Source: Hymenobacter puniceus (GTDB taxonomy: Bacteria > Bacteroidota > Bacteroidia > Cytophagales > Hymenobacteraceae). Taken from it: a stretch of 64,000 nt of DNA. Shown in pieces: positions 8,273 through 16,990 of this stretch (within the stretch, counting starts at the first letter, position 1; each line of letters opens with the position of its first letter). Where the stretch lies: positions 124,001 to 188,000 of the forward strand of contig NZ_JACSCX010000007.1 in the NCBI RefSeq assembly GCF_014333525.1, in the 5' to 3' direction. Below the pieces are notes generated by a model that saw nothing but the letters and a program-made list of their open reading frames with translations, ran no database searches and was not told the DNA's origin. A program made the position numbers and the translations under genes.

Positions 8273-9295
8273 ATGGCTTCTCTGCTCACCGACTCTGTTA
8301 TTTTTCTTTCGAAAGCCACACCGCGCCGCGTCTGGAATGCGGCGCAGGTGGTGGGCGGCTACGCCCTGAGCAAGCTCACGGGCAAGGCGCGCCACTGGGG
8401 CCTGCCGGTGGCCCTCAGCTTCGAGCCGACGACTAGCTGCAACCTGCGCTGCCCGGAGTGCCCCAGCGGCCTGCGCAGCTTCACCCGGCCCACCGGCATG
8501 CTGCCCGACGAGCTGTTCCGCAAGACCATCGACGAGGTGGCCTCGCGGCTGTGGTACCTGATTTTCTACTTTCAGGGTGAGCCGTATCTGCACCCCAACT
8601 TCCTCGATCTGGTGAAGTACGCCAGCCAGAAAGGCATCTATACGGCTACCAGCACCAACGCCCACTACCTCAACGACCACAACGCCCGCCGCACGGTGGA
8701 AAGCGGCCTAGACCGGCTGATTATTTCGCTGGACGGCACCACCCAGGAGGTGTACCAGCAGTATCGCGTGGGTGGCAAGCTGGATAAGGTATTGGAAGGC
8801 ACCCGCAACCTGATTAAGTGGCGGCGCGAGTTGAAAAGCCAGACGCCGCGGGTGGTGTTTCAGTTTCTGGTGGTGCGCCCCAACGAGCACCAGATGGACG
8901 AAGCCCGGCAGCTGGCCCAGGAGCTGGGCGTGGACGACGTGTGGTTCAAAACGGCGCAGATCTACGACTACCAGCACGGCTCTCCGCTGATTCCGACCAT
9001 CGATTATTACTCGCGCTACGAAAACAACCAGGACGGCACCTGGAGCATCAAAAACCGCCTGCTCAACCACTGCTGGAAGATGTGGCACAGCTGCGTGATA
9101 ACCTGGGACGGCCTGGTGGTGCCCTGCTGCTTCGACAAAGACGCCGAGTACCGCCTCGGCGACCTCCAGACCCAAACTTTCCGCCAGCTCTGGCACGGCC
9201 CCAAATACCGCCAGTTCCGGGCCTCCCTGCTCAAGGGCCGCGACCAGATAGACATGTGCCGCAACTGCACCGAAGGCACTAAAGTCTGGGGCTAA
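8273..9295 (+). CDS. radical SAM protein with SPASM domain
   Basis: 340 residues from the ATG at 8273; a TTG start at 8126 is rejected because that extension is encoded by a repeat. The radical SAM cluster motif CNLRCPEC (C56, C60, C63) binds the 4Fe-4S cluster that cleaves SAM. The C-terminal part holds a SPASM-type set of cysteines (CWKMWHSC, VVPCCFDKD, CRNC) for a second cluster, and GLVVPCCFDKDAEYRLGDL is typical of the group. Members modify peptides or act as dehydrogenases. No peptide precursor gene is obvious nearby, so the substrate is unknown. Confidence 0.9.
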   Translation: MASLLTDSVIFLSKATPRRVWNAAQVVGGYALSKLTGKARHWGLPVALSFEPTTSCNLRCPECPSGLRSFTRPTGMLPDELFRKTIDEVASRLWYLIFYFQGEPYLHPNFLDLVKYASQKGIYTATSTNAHYLNDHNARRTVESGLDRLIISLDGTTQEVYQQYRVGGKLDKVLEGTRNLIKWRRELKSQTPRVVFQFLVVRPNEHQMDEARQLAQELGVDDVWFKTAQIYDYQHGSPLIPTIDYYSRYENNQDGTWSIKNRLLNHCWKMWHSCVITWDGLVVPCCFDKDAEYRLGDLQTQTFRQLWHGPKYRQFRASLLKGRDQIDMCRNCTEGTKVWG

Positions 9296-9313
9296 CCCCC
9301 TGTCGGCCGCGCC

Positions 9314-9368
9314 AGTAGCGCGAACTTTGTAGTTCACGTCTCCGCGCCTTTACAGCCGCTCGAACAGC
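9314..9368. repeat. spacer repeat, AGTAGCGCGAACTTT family
   Basis: AGTAGCGCGAACTTTGTAGT begins a stretch of about 55 bases that matches 24424-24478 at most positions. It lies between the radical SAM gene and the mechanosensitive channel gene. Confidence 0.7.
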
Positions 9369-9441
9369 ACGGCGTAGCGGCCGTGCGTGAGTGTGGCCTG
9401 GTTTCTATCTTGCTGCATTGCTCACCTCATTACCCGCGCCC

Positions 9442-10356
9442 ATGTTCGGCCTGACCCAGATCGACAAAGCCTTTACGATGCTGTCCCGCAAGCTGATTGG
9501 CTGGGGGCAGGAGTTCATTGTGATGCTGCCCAACCTGCTGATTGCGGCGCTGGTGCTGGTGGCCACGCTCTACGCGGCCCGGCTGGTGAAGCGCGGCGTC
9601 ACGACCGTTTTTCCGCGCATCTCGCACAGCGCGGCCCTGCGCGATTTGGTGGCCACGCTCAGCTACGTGATAGTGCTGCTGATCGGGTTGTTTTTTGTGC
9701 TGGAGGTGCTCAATCTGCAGAAAACCGTTACGTCGCTGCTGGCGGGCGTGGGCATCATCGGGCTAGCGCTGGGCTTTGCTTTTCAGGACATTGCGGCTAA
9801 CTTCATCAGCGGCATCATTCTGGTGCTGCAGCGGCCCTTCACAGTCGGCGACGTTATCAAGACCAACGACTACACCGGCTTGGTAGAGCGCGTGAGTTTG
9901 CGCACCACCGACCTGCGCCAGGCTACCGGCGAGCTGGTGCGGGTGCCCAACCGCAAGGTGTTCGAAAACGCCCTCATCAACTTCACCATCAACAGCTTCC
10001 GGCGCGTAGACGTGGACTGCGGTGTCACGTACGATGCCGACCTGGACGAGGTACGCAGCGTGGCGCTGGCCGCCATCCGGGAGGTGCCCAACCTGGCCCC
10101 CGAGCGCCAGCCCGACGTGATGTTCACCGAGTTCGGCGAGAGTGCCATTGCGTTTCAGGTGCGGTTTTGGGTGCCGTTTGAGCGGCAGCTCGATTACGTG
10201 TCGGCCAAGAGCGAGGCCATCGTGCGCATCAAGCGCGCCTTCGACGCGGCCGGCATCGTCATCCCGTTCCCGATCCGGACGCTGGACGTGCCGGAAACGG
10301 TGCTGCGCCGGCTGGCCCCGCCGCCAGCTGATCCGCCGGCAACGCCGAAAGCCTAG
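9442..10356 (+). CDS. MscS-family mechanosensitive ion channel
   Basis: 304 residues from the ATG at 9442; a GTG at 9391 would lengthen it by 17 residues. Three membrane helices lie in the first 130 residues, and the third is the Gly/Ala-rich pore helix (LLAGVGIIGLALGFAFQDIA) with the family FQD motif followed by NFISGIILVLQRPFTVGD. A soluble beta domain then carries PNRKVFENALINF. It is a small MscS-type channel that would release solutes under membrane tension. A terminator follows directly. Confidence 0.94.
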   Translation: MFGLTQIDKAFTMLSRKLIGWGQEFIVMLPNLLIAALVLVATLYAARLVKRGVTTVFPRISHSAALRDLVATLSYVIVLLIGLFFVLEVLNLQKTVTSLLAGVGIIGLALGFAFQDIAANFISGIILVLQRPFTVGDVIKTNDYTGLVERVSLRTTDLRQATGELVRVPNRKVFENALINFTINSFRRVDVDCGVTYDADLDEVRSVALAAIREVPNLAPERQPDVMFTEFGESAIAFQVRFWVPFERQLDYVSAKSEAIVRIKRAFDAAGIVIPFPIRTLDVPETVLRRLAPPPADPPATPKA

Positions 10357-10373
10357 CCATCCGTCAGACACAC

Positions 10374-10409
10374 AAAAAGGCGCCCGGAACAGATTCCGGG
10401 CGCCTTTTT
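10374..10409. terminator. bidirectional hairpin terminator
   Basis: A perfect 16-bp stem (10374-10389 with 10394-10409, AAAAAGGCGCCCGGAA) has the loop CAGA and A/T runs on both sides. It sits between the convergent channel gene and the small gene at 10438. Confidence 0.9.
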
Positions 10410-10437
10410 CTCAGCGGGCAGGGCCGAAGCCGGCTGC

Positions 10438-10779
10438 TTACTTGTGGTTCTTGTCGAGGTCTTTGCCGAGGTCTTCCACGGTGCGCAGGAACTCGTCGAC
10501 GTCGCCATCGGCGTAGGTGCCGAAGGCGGTGGAGATAGTGCCTTTCACACCATCAGCGGTTTGGATGGCGTAGAGAATAGACATATCGTCGGGGTTGCTT
10601 TCGCCCTCGAAGCGGTAGAAGTCCACGATGGTTACTTCATTGGGCGCGTAGCCCTTGCTGCGGTCGTTGCCAATGGTGTGCAACCGGCCATCCTGCACGC
10701 GGAAGTCTTCCGTGAAACCGTCCTTGTTGAGCTGCTGCTCTACCTTCACGAGGGAGCGTTCTTCTTCTTTGTCTTGCAT
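10438..10779 (-). CDS. small conserved protein of unknown function
   Basis: 113 residues from the ATG at 10779 (MQDKEEERSL), a better start than one 18 codons upstream. The motif VDFYRFEGESNPDDMSILYA followed by GVKGTISTAFGTYAD resembles a Bacteroidota family of about 100 residues that is often labelled phosphoribosylpyrophosphate synthetase in annotations, although it is far too short to be that enzyme. No catalytic motif is visible. It is cytoplasmic and acidic. Confidence 0.75.
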   Translation of the reverse strand: MQDKEEERSLVKVEQQLNKDGFTEDFRVQDGRLHTIGNDRSKGYAPNEVTIVDFYRFEGESNPDDMSILYAIQTADGVKGTISTAFGTYADGDVDEFLRTVEDLGKDLDKNHK

Positions 10780-10830
10780 GGTTGTGTGGTATGCGAGGAT
10801 GGAAACAGGCCGTAGGAACAGGGGCAACTG

Positions 10831-10877
10831 CAACGCCCCCGCCCCGGCTATACGAGGCCGGTACGGGGGCGGGTTGC
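10831..10877. terminator. GC-rich hairpin between two minus-strand genes
   Basis: CAACGCCCCCGCCCCGGC pairs with GCCGGTACGGGGGCGGGTTG with small bulges. No T run follows in the minus direction, so termination of the upstream Cys-rich gene is only possible, not shown. Confidence 0.35.
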
Positions 10878-10902
10878 TTTATTTTCGGGAAGGAAATCCG
10901 GC

Positions 10903-11103
10903 CTACTTCTCGGCGTTGGGGCGGGAGGCCGCCAGCTCGATGGTGCGCTGCAGCCGGTCAACGTCGATGGTGGAGCAGGCCCCGCCGCAGCCTTTAGCGC
11001 AGCCGGCCTGGGTTTTGTCGAAGAAGGCCCGCCAGAACAGCCGGCCCACGTAGAACGCCGCCGCCGCAAAGAGCAGCCCGATGATGAGAGTTTGCATCCA
11101 CAT
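10903..11103 (-). CDS. small Cys-rich membrane protein, FeoB-associated type
   Basis: 66 residues: one N-terminal membrane helix (LIIGLLFAAAAFYVGRLFW), then a short cytoplasmic tail with cysteines in CAKGCGGAC. This layout matches the small Cys-rich proteins often found near the iron transporter FeoB in Bacteroidota. No feoB is present in this window, so the link to iron is by resemblance only. The start at 11103 or two codons later are both possible. Confidence 0.7.
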   Translation of the reverse strand: MWMQTLIIGLLFAAAAFYVGRLFWRAFFDKTQAGCAKGCGGACSTIDVDRLQRTIELAASRPNAEK

Positions 11104-11251
11104 AGTACCCGCAAAACTACGATGCCGCAGTAAAAGTTTGGTGTGGGCGGAAGGCGGGCTGCCGCAGACGTCGTCAGCCTGCGGGCGGCAACGTCCGGCG
11201 TGGGCTGGCCACGCCTGTTTTGCCAGGGTCTTGTAAGATTTCCGCTTTTAC

Positions 11252-11281
11252 TTGATGATCTGGCATCTGGCTGTACTTTAG
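11252..11281 (+). promoter_or_regulatory. candidate promoter for the amidohydrolase pair
   Basis: TTG at 11252-11254 and TACTTTAG at 11274-11281, 19 bases apart, fit the Bacteroidota TTG / TAnnTTTG pattern with one mismatch. The element lies 79 bases before the start at 11360. Confidence 0.5.
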
Positions 11282-11359
11282 CCAAGAGTTGGTCTTCTCC
11301 AGCTGAACGCCGGCCGGCCATTTAGCACTGTTTGGGCGGCCTTTCACCCTACCATCTGC

Positions 11360-14300
11360 ATGCAAACTCCTACTCTTCGATTTACGCTGGCGGGCGGACT
11401 GCTGCTAAGCGGCTTGGGGGCATACGCCCAGCCCACTACCTACCCGCGCAATGGCGTCTACGACCAGCGGCCGGGCCTCTACGCCTTCACCCACGCCACC
11501 ATCTTCACCGACTACAAGACCAGGCTCACCGACGCCACGCTCATCGTGCGCGACGGCAAGGTGGAAGCCGTGGGGCCGAACCTGAAGATTCCGGCCGGCG
11601 CGGTGGTGCAGGACCTGAAGGGCAAGTACATCTACCCCGGCTTCGTGGACTTGGCGGCCAGCTACGGCCTGCCCGAAGTGAAGCCACCCGAGCGCACCGG
11701 CCGCCGCCCGCCGCCGCAGTTTGAAACCAAAAAAACCGGCGCCTACGACTGGAACCAGGCCATTCATCCGGAAACCCAGGCGGCGCAGGATTTCAAGGTG
11801 AACGACGAGCAGGCCGATGTGTACCGCCGCCTGGGCTTTGGGGCGGTGCTGACGCAGCAGCCCGACGGCATTGCGCGCGGCACGGCGGCGCTGGTGACGC
11901 TGGCCACCGCCGGCCACCGCGAAAACGAGGTGCTGCTGCTGGAGCGCGCCGCCGCCGGCTACTCCTTCGACAAGGGCAGCAGCACCCAGAACTACCCCGG
12001 CTCCCTGATGGGCAGCATTGCGCTGCTGCGCCAGACGTTTCTGGATGCCGCCTGGAACCAGCGCAACCCCGGCAAAGAGCAGAATTTGTCGCTGAAAGCG
12101 TGGCAGGAGCAGCGCAGCCTGCCGCAAATTTTTGAGGTGAGCGACAAGCTGAACGCGCTGCGGGCCGACAAGCTCGGCGACGAGTTCCAGACCCAGTACA
12201 TCATCAAGAGCCGCGGCGACGAGTACCAGCGCCTGACCGACATCAAAGCTACCGGCGCGTCGTTCGTAGTAAGCCTCAACTTTCCCGACGCCTACAACGT
12301 GGACGACGTGTACGACGCCTCCCGCATTTCGCTGGAAGAGTTGAAGCACTGGGAAATGGCGCCCGCTAACGCCGCGCTGCTGGCCAAAGCCGGCGTGCCT
12401 TTCGCACTGTCGGCGGCCGACCTCAAAGACAAGAAGAAGTTTCTGCCCAACCTGCGCAAGGCCATTCAGTACGGCCTCACCGAGGAGCAGGCGTTGCGCG
12501 CCCTCACGGCCACGCCCGCCGAGCTGATCAAGGCCCAGGACAAAGTAGGTAGCCTGAAACCCGGCCTGACCGCCAACTTCCTGGTGTGCTCCACCCGGCT
12601 GTTTGCCGAGGACAACGTGCTGCTCGACAACTGGATTCAGGGCGAGCGGTACCAGCTCAGCAACCTGCCCGCTGACTACCGCGGCGTGTACACGCTGCAG
12701 CTGGTTACGGCCGAAAAGGTGAAGAACAATGAGTTCAAGCTTTCTGCGAATATGGCGCTCCTCGTGGAAGGCAAGCCGGAAGCGCCCCAGTTGAAAGCGG
12801 TACTAGCGCCAGGAGACACCCTGAAAGGCAGCATTAGCGTAAATGGCGAGCTGGCGACCATCGTGTTTCCGGCCGGCAAGGATAAAAAGGCGGAGGTCAT
12901 CCGCCTGAGCGGCTACTACACCCCCGAAACCCGCGTGTTTCAGGGCGACGGCCAGCTGCCCGATGCAGTCCTGGTGAAATGGACCGCCCGCCGCCAGGAA
13001 ATGGCCAGCCGCGCCGCCCGGCGCGACTCGGTGAAGGCGCCGGAGCCGGTGCAGCTCGGAGCCATTCTGTACCCGTTTGCGGCGTACGGCCGCCCGGCCA
13101 TGCCGCCCCAGGAAACGGTGCTGATTAAAAACGCCACTGTCTGGACCAGTGAGGCCGCCGGCAAGCTGGAAAACACCGACGTGCTGCTGGTAGGCGGCAA
13201 AATTTCGAAAATCGGCAATAACCTGACCGCCAAAGACGCCCGCGTGGTGGATGGCACCGGCAAGCACCTCACGCCGGGCATTATTGATGAGCACTCCCAC
13301 ATCGGTATTATAGGGGGCGTAAACGAAGGTACCCAGGCCGTAACGGCGGAGGTGCGCATCGGCGACGTGCTCGACCCCGAGGATGTGGACCTGTACCGCG
13401 ACCTGGCCGGCGGCGTGACGGCGGCGCAACTGCTGCACGGCTCGGCCAACCCCATCGGCGGTCAGTCGCAGCTGATTAAGATGCGCTGGGGCGCGGCGCC
13501 TGAAGACCTGAAAGTGGCGGGTGGCGATGGGTTCATCAAGTTCGCGCTGGGCGAAAACGTGAAGCAGTCGAATGCCGGCGAGGCCAACGTGCTGCGCTTC
13601 CCACAGTCGCGCATGGGTGTGGAGCAGGTGTTTGTGGATGCGTTTACGCGGGCCCGCGAGTACGAAAAGGAGTGGGCCGCCTACAACAAGCTCGGCAAAG
13701 GCAAGCAGAAGAAAGCGGAAGCCCCGCGGCGCGACCTGGAGCTGGACGCGCTGGTGGAAATCCTCAACAATAAGCGCTTTATCACCTGCCACAGCTACGT
13801 GCAGAGCGAAATCAACATGCTGCTGAGCGTGGCCGACCGGATGGGCTTCAAGGTGAATACCTTCACGCACATTCTGGAAGGCTATAAGGTGGCAGACAAG
13901 ATGAAGGCCCACGGAGCCGCGGCCAGCACCTTCGCCGACTGGTGGGGCTACAAAAACGAGGTGCGCGACGCCATTCCCTACAACGCCGCCATCATGCACG
14001 ACGCCGGCCTGAACGTGGCCATCAACTCCGACGACGCCGAAATGAGCCGCCGCCTCAACCAGGAAGCCGCTAAAACCGTGAAGTACGGCGGCCTGTCGGA
14101 AGAGGAAGCCCTGAAGCTGGTGACTATCAACCCGGCCCGCATGCTGCACCTGGACAAGCAGATGGGCAGCATCCGGGAAGGTAAAGATGCCGACGTGGTG
14201 CTGTGGAGCGGCCACCCGCTGAGCGTGTACACCCACGCCGAGCGCACCTTCGTGGATGGCCGCCAGTTGTTCGACCTCGAATCCGACAAGGTGCTGCGCC

Positions 14301-14446
14301 AGGAAATGGAGCGGGAGCGGCTGCGCATCGTGCAGAAAATGCTGAGTGCCAAGAAAAGCGGCGCGCCCACCCAAACGGCCACCGCCAAACCCACCGGCCA
14401 CTTCCACTGCGACACCGACGGCGAGGAAAAAGAGCTAGACCAGTAG
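11360..14446 (+). CDS. secreted amidohydrolase-family protein with two hydrolase-like halves
   Basis: 1028 residues with a signal peptide ending AYAQ. Two imidazolonepropionase-like modules are arranged in tandem. In the N-terminal half the place of the metal-binding HxH reads PGFVDLAASYGL, so it has no metal site. The C-terminal half has the full set: HSHIGI near 645, CHSY near 809, FTHILEG near 836 and NSDDAEM near 889, matching HxH, two further histidines and the aspartate. Only the second half is likely to be catalytic. The substrate is unknown; the related gene 216 bases downstream is probably a partner. The protein is predicted to be periplasmic or exported. Confidence 0.9.
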   Translation: MQTPTLRFTLAGGLLLSGLGAYAQPTTYPRNGVYDQRPGLYAFTHATIFTDYKTRLTDATLIVRDGKVEAVGPNLKIPAGAVVQDLKGKYIYPGFVDLAASYGLPEVKPPERTGRRPPPQFETKKTGAYDWNQAIHPETQAAQDFKVNDEQADVYRRLGFGAVLTQQPDGIARGTAALVTLATAGHRENEVLLLERAAAGYSFDKGSSTQNYPGSLMGSIALLRQTFLDAAWNQRNPGKEQNLSLKAWQEQRSLPQIFEVSDKLNALRADKLGDEFQTQYIIKSRGDEYQRLTDIKATGASFVVSLNFPDAYNVDDVYDASRISLEELKHWEMAPANAALLAKAGVPFALSAADLKDKKKFLPNLRKAIQYGLTEEQALRALTATPAELIKAQDKVGSLKPGLTANFLVCSTRLFAEDNVLLDNWIQGERYQLSNLPADYRGVYTLQLVTAEKVKNNEFKLSANMALLVEGKPEAPQLKAVLAPGDTLKGSISVNGELATIVFPAGKDKKAEVIRLSGYYTPETRVFQGDGQLPDAVLVKWTARRQEMASRAARRDSVKAPEPVQLGAILYPFAAYGRPAMPPQETVLIKNATVWTSEAAGKLENTDVLLVGGKISKIGNNLTAKDARVVDGTGKHLTPGIIDEHSHIGIIGGVNEGTQAVTAEVRIGDVLDPEDVDLYRDLAGGVTAAQLLHGSANPIGGQSQLIKMRWGAAPEDLKVAGGDGFIKFALGENVKQSNAGEANVLRFPQSRMGVEQVFVDAFTRAREYEKEWAAYNKLGKGKQKKAEAPRRDLELDALVEILNNKRFITCHSYVQSEINMLLSVADRMGFKVNTFTHILEGYKVADKMKAHGAAASTFADWWGYKNEVRDAIPYNAAIMHDAGLNVAINSDDAEMSRRLNQEAAKTVKYGGLSEEEALKLVTINPARMLHLDKQMGSIREGKDADVVLWSGHPLSVYTHAERTFVDGRQLFDLESDKVLRQEMERERLRIVQKMLSAKKSGAPTQTATAKPTGHFHCDTDGEEKELDQ

Positions 14447-14459
14447 AACAGAACGATTA

Positions 14460-14640
14460 ACTCCCCTCCTCAGATGAGGAGGGGATGCGGCGCCAAAGGC
14501 GACGCTGGGGTGGTTGACCTCGTTGCTGACGTTGCTCAGGTACTTGCCAAACTCAGCACGGAGACTAGGCAGACTTGCCTAACGATTGAACCACCCCGCC
14601 CTTCGGGCACCCACGCCGCTTGATGCGCGGAATTTGAAAA
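14460..14640. repeat. spacer repeat with CTCCTCAGATGAGGAGGGG hairpin
   Basis: The gap between the two amidohydrolase genes holds the short palindrome CCCCTCCTCAGATGAGGAGG, the phrase GGGGTGGTTGACC, and an inverted relative GAACCACCCCGCCC near 14588. It has the look of other spacer repeats in this window, but I see only this copy. Confidence 0.55.
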
Positions 14641-14661
14641 AGCAGGGGAACTATCCTCCTA

Positions 14662-15975
14662 ATGAACTCAACAATGAAACAACTACTGTTCTGCTTGCCC
14701 CTATTGGCGGCGCTTACGGCTACCGCGCAGGTGCCCATGCCGGCCCCGGCTCAAAGCAAGCCGATTCTGCTGGTGGGCGGCAACCTGCACGTGGGCAACG
14801 GCACGGTGGTGCCCGATGCCGCCGTGGCCTTCGACAAGGGCCGCATCACCTACGCGGGCGCCCAAAGCGGCTTCGCGCAGCGCGCCGGCTACGATGTGAT
14901 TGACGTGAAAGGCCAGGAGGTGTACCCCGGGCTGATTCTGCCCAACACCACGCTGGGCCTCACCGAAGTGGAATCCATCCGGGCGACGGTGGACGAGCAG
15001 GAAGTGGGTTTGATGAACCCCAACGTCCGGTCCCTGATTGCCTACAACACCGACTCCGACATTATCCCGACGGTGCGCACCAACGGCGTGCTGCTGGCAC
15101 AGATTACGCCCCGCGGCGGCATGCTCTCGGGCCAGAGCAGCATTGTGCAGCTCGATGCCTGGAACTGGCAGGACGCCGCCGTGCGCCCCGACGATGGCCT
15201 GCACCTGAACTGGCCGGCCATGGTGCTCAAGCTCAACCCCGCCGAGGACGAAAAAGCGGTGGAGCGGCGCACCAAAGAGCGCCAGACCCAGCTGCGCGAC
15301 TTGGAGGCCATGCTCACCGAGGCTGCCGCGTACAAGAACCTGCCGGCCGGCCGGCGTGAAAACCTCAGGCTGTCGGCGCTGAGCGGGATTTTTGATGGCT
15401 CCAAAACCCTGTTCATTCACGCCGACTACGGCAAGGAAATAGTGGAAGCGGTGAGCTTCGCCAAGCGGCTGGGCGCGCAGAAAGTGGCCGTGGTAGGCGC
15501 CCGCGACGCCTGGATGATGCTGGACTTCCTGAAGCAGCACGACATTGCCGTGGTGCTCTCGCGCACCCACGCCCTGCCCCGCCGCCCCGGCGACGACTAC
15601 GACCTGCCCTACAAGCTGCCGAACATTCTGCAGCAGGCCGGCATCCGCTACTGCCTCGACTATGAAGGAAGCATGGAAACGGCGGGCTCCCGCAATCTGG
15701 CCTTCATTGCGGGCACCTCGGCCGGCTTCGGCCTCACCAAAGAGCAGGCCCTGACGGCCGTAACGCTCAGCCCTGCCCGCATCCTGGGCATCGACAAAGA
15801 CTACGGCAGCCTGGAAATCGGCAAAAGCGCCACTCTGGTCGTGAGCAGCGGCGACCTGCTGGACATGCGCACCAACAACATTACTCACGCCTACATTGAC
15901 GGCCGCGCGTTCAGTTCCGAGAACAAGCAGCTCTACCTGAACCGCAAGTTCAAGAGCAAGTACAGCCTGAAGTGA
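14662..15975 (+). CDS. secreted amidohydrolase-like protein without metal-binding motifs
   Basis: 437 residues (MKQLLF at 14674 is another possible start) with a signal peptide ending TATAQ. The frame of the amidohydrolase fold is clear: an N-terminal beta sandwich with VYPGLILPN, and the C-terminal part with LTAVTLSPARILGI and IGKSATLVV. The HxH after PG is missing and reads NTTLGLTE; only one candidate histidine (FIHADYG, near 252) remains. It may be a non-catalytic partner of the preceding 1028-residue protein. Its stop codon runs into a perfect palindrome. Confidence 0.85.
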   Translation: MNSTMKQLLFCLPLLAALTATAQVPMPAPAQSKPILLVGGNLHVGNGTVVPDAAVAFDKGRITYAGAQSGFAQRAGYDVIDVKGQEVYPGLILPNTTLGLTEVESIRATVDEQEVGLMNPNVRSLIAYNTDSDIIPTVRTNGVLLAQITPRGGMLSGQSSIVQLDAWNWQDAAVRPDDGLHLNWPAMVLKLNPAEDEKAVERRTKERQTQLRDLEAMLTEAAAYKNLPAGRRENLRLSALSGIFDGSKTLFIHADYGKEIVEAVSFAKRLGAQKVAVVGARDAWMMLDFLKQHDIAVVLSRTHALPRRPGDDYDLPYKLPNILQQAGIRYCLDYEGSMETAGSRNLAFIAGTSAGFGLTKEQALTAVTLSPARILGIDKDYGSLEIGKSATLVVSSGDLLDMRTNNITHAYIDGRAFSSENKQLYLNRKFKSKYSLK

Positions 15976-16050
15976 GCCTGACAGAGCGCACATGAAAAGG
16001 GGCCGGCTCTACGTGAAGCCGGCCCCTTTTCATGTGCGCTCTGTCAGGCT
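15975..16050. terminator. perfect 34-bp palindrome between convergent genes
   Basis: 15975-16008 and 16017-16050 are exact inverted copies over 34 bases (core AAAAGGGGCCGGCT) around an 8-base loop CTACGTGA. The left arm starts on the last base of one stop codon, and the right arm ends one base before the TTA stop of the opposite gene. It is best read as a bidirectional terminator. Confidence 0.9.
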
Positions 16051-16845
16051 TTACTTCCAGAACTCCCGGATGGTGTCCTGCATTTCCTGGTGCACGTGGC
16101 CGTTGCTGGCTACCACCTGGCGACCGAACAGCGGGTCGCCATCGTGCAGAAACTCGGTGGTGCGGCCGCCGGCTTCCGTGACGAGCAGCAGGCCGGCGGC
16201 TACGTCATAGGAGTTGAGGTTGAACTCGAAGAAACCTTCGAAGCGGCCAGCCGCCACGTAGGCCAGATCCACGGCCGCCGAGCCCAGCCGCCGCACGCCG
16301 TGCGACTTGCGCATGAACGCGCCCAGCACCTGCAGGTAGTCGTCCATCAGCCCGAAGTCGGTGTAGGGGAAGCCGGTGGCAATGAGCGAGCTGTTGAGGT
16401 CGGGCACGTCGCTGACGTGGATGGGCAGCTCGTTGCAGAAGGCGCCGGCGCCCTTGGCCGCCCGGAAGCACTCGTCGCGCACTACCTCGTACACCACGCC
16501 TGCCACCAACTCCTGCCCCCGGATCAAACCCACGCTCACGGAGTACACGGGCAGGCCGTGCACGAAGTTGGTGGTGCCATCGAGCGGGTCGATAATCCAG
16601 TTGAACTCCTCGGCGCGGTCGGCGCCCTCGGTGCCTTCCTCGGTGATGAAGCCGGCCTCGGGCAGTACTTCGCGCAGGCCCGCTACCAGCAGCTTCTCGG
16701 TTTCCTTGTCCACGTACGACACCAGGTCGTGGACGCCTTTGCTTTCGATGTGGCCGCGGTGAAAAGTAGCCGCCTCCTGGCGGATAAACTGCCCGGCGTG
16801 CCGCGTTACGGCCGCCAGCTGAAAGCTGATTTCGTTGTAATCCAT
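16051..16845 (-). CDS. inositol monophosphatase family protein
   Basis: 264 residues from MDYNEIS at 16845; an ATG at 16878 lies in a repeat and is rejected. It has all metal-site motifs of the family: EEGTEG, WIIDPLDGTTNFVHG and, toward the end, GSAAVDLAYVAAG with YDVAAGLLLVTEAGG. The enzymes are Mg-dependent, lithium-sensitive phosphatases acting on inositol phosphates or related sugar phosphates. The start of this gene is 146 bases downstream of the stop of lnt, with a repeat between them. The exact substrate cannot be told from sequence. Confidence 0.94.
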   Translation of the reverse strand: MDYNEISFQLAAVTRHAGQFIRQEAATFHRGHIESKGVHDLVSYVDKETEKLLVAGLREVLPEAGFITEEGTEGADRAEEFNWIIDPLDGTTNFVHGLPVYSVSVGLIRGQELVAGVVYEVVRDECFRAAKGAGAFCNELPIHVSDVPDLNSSLIATGFPYTDFGLMDDYLQVLGAFMRKSHGVRRLGSAAVDLAYVAAGRFEGFFEFNLNSYDVAAGLLLVTEAGGRTTEFLHDGDPLFGRQVVASNGHVHQEMQDTIREFWK

Positions 16846-16872
16846 GTGATTGATAAAGTCAAGAAAAGCATC

Positions 16873-16968
16873 TGTCATCCTGAGCTTGCGAAGGATCTTA
16901 TCAGGCAGGAACGAGTTGTTTAGCAGTAAAGCAGCCGTAATAAGGTCCTTCGTAAACTCAGGATGACG
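16873..16968. repeat. inverted repeat, TGTCATCCTGAG family
   Basis: TGTCATCCTGAGCTTGCGAA at 16873 is matched in inverted form by TTCGTAAACTCAGGATGACG ending at 16968; both contain AAGGATCTTA or TAAGGTCCTT. The same family is found at 31470-31610. Confidence 0.8.
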
Positions 16969-16990
16969 GTCGGGTTTTGATTACCGGTTG

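Noticed and set aside
14701..15993. 430-codon minus-strand frame over the second amidohydrolase-like gene
   Set aside because: Shadow frame with Val/His/Gln-rich composition and no motif, opposite a protein with a signal peptide and fold.
16846..16878. Upstream ATG for the inositol monophosphatase gene
   Set aside because: It lies within a TGTCATCCTGAG repeat; the ATG at 16845 begins the conserved part of the protein.
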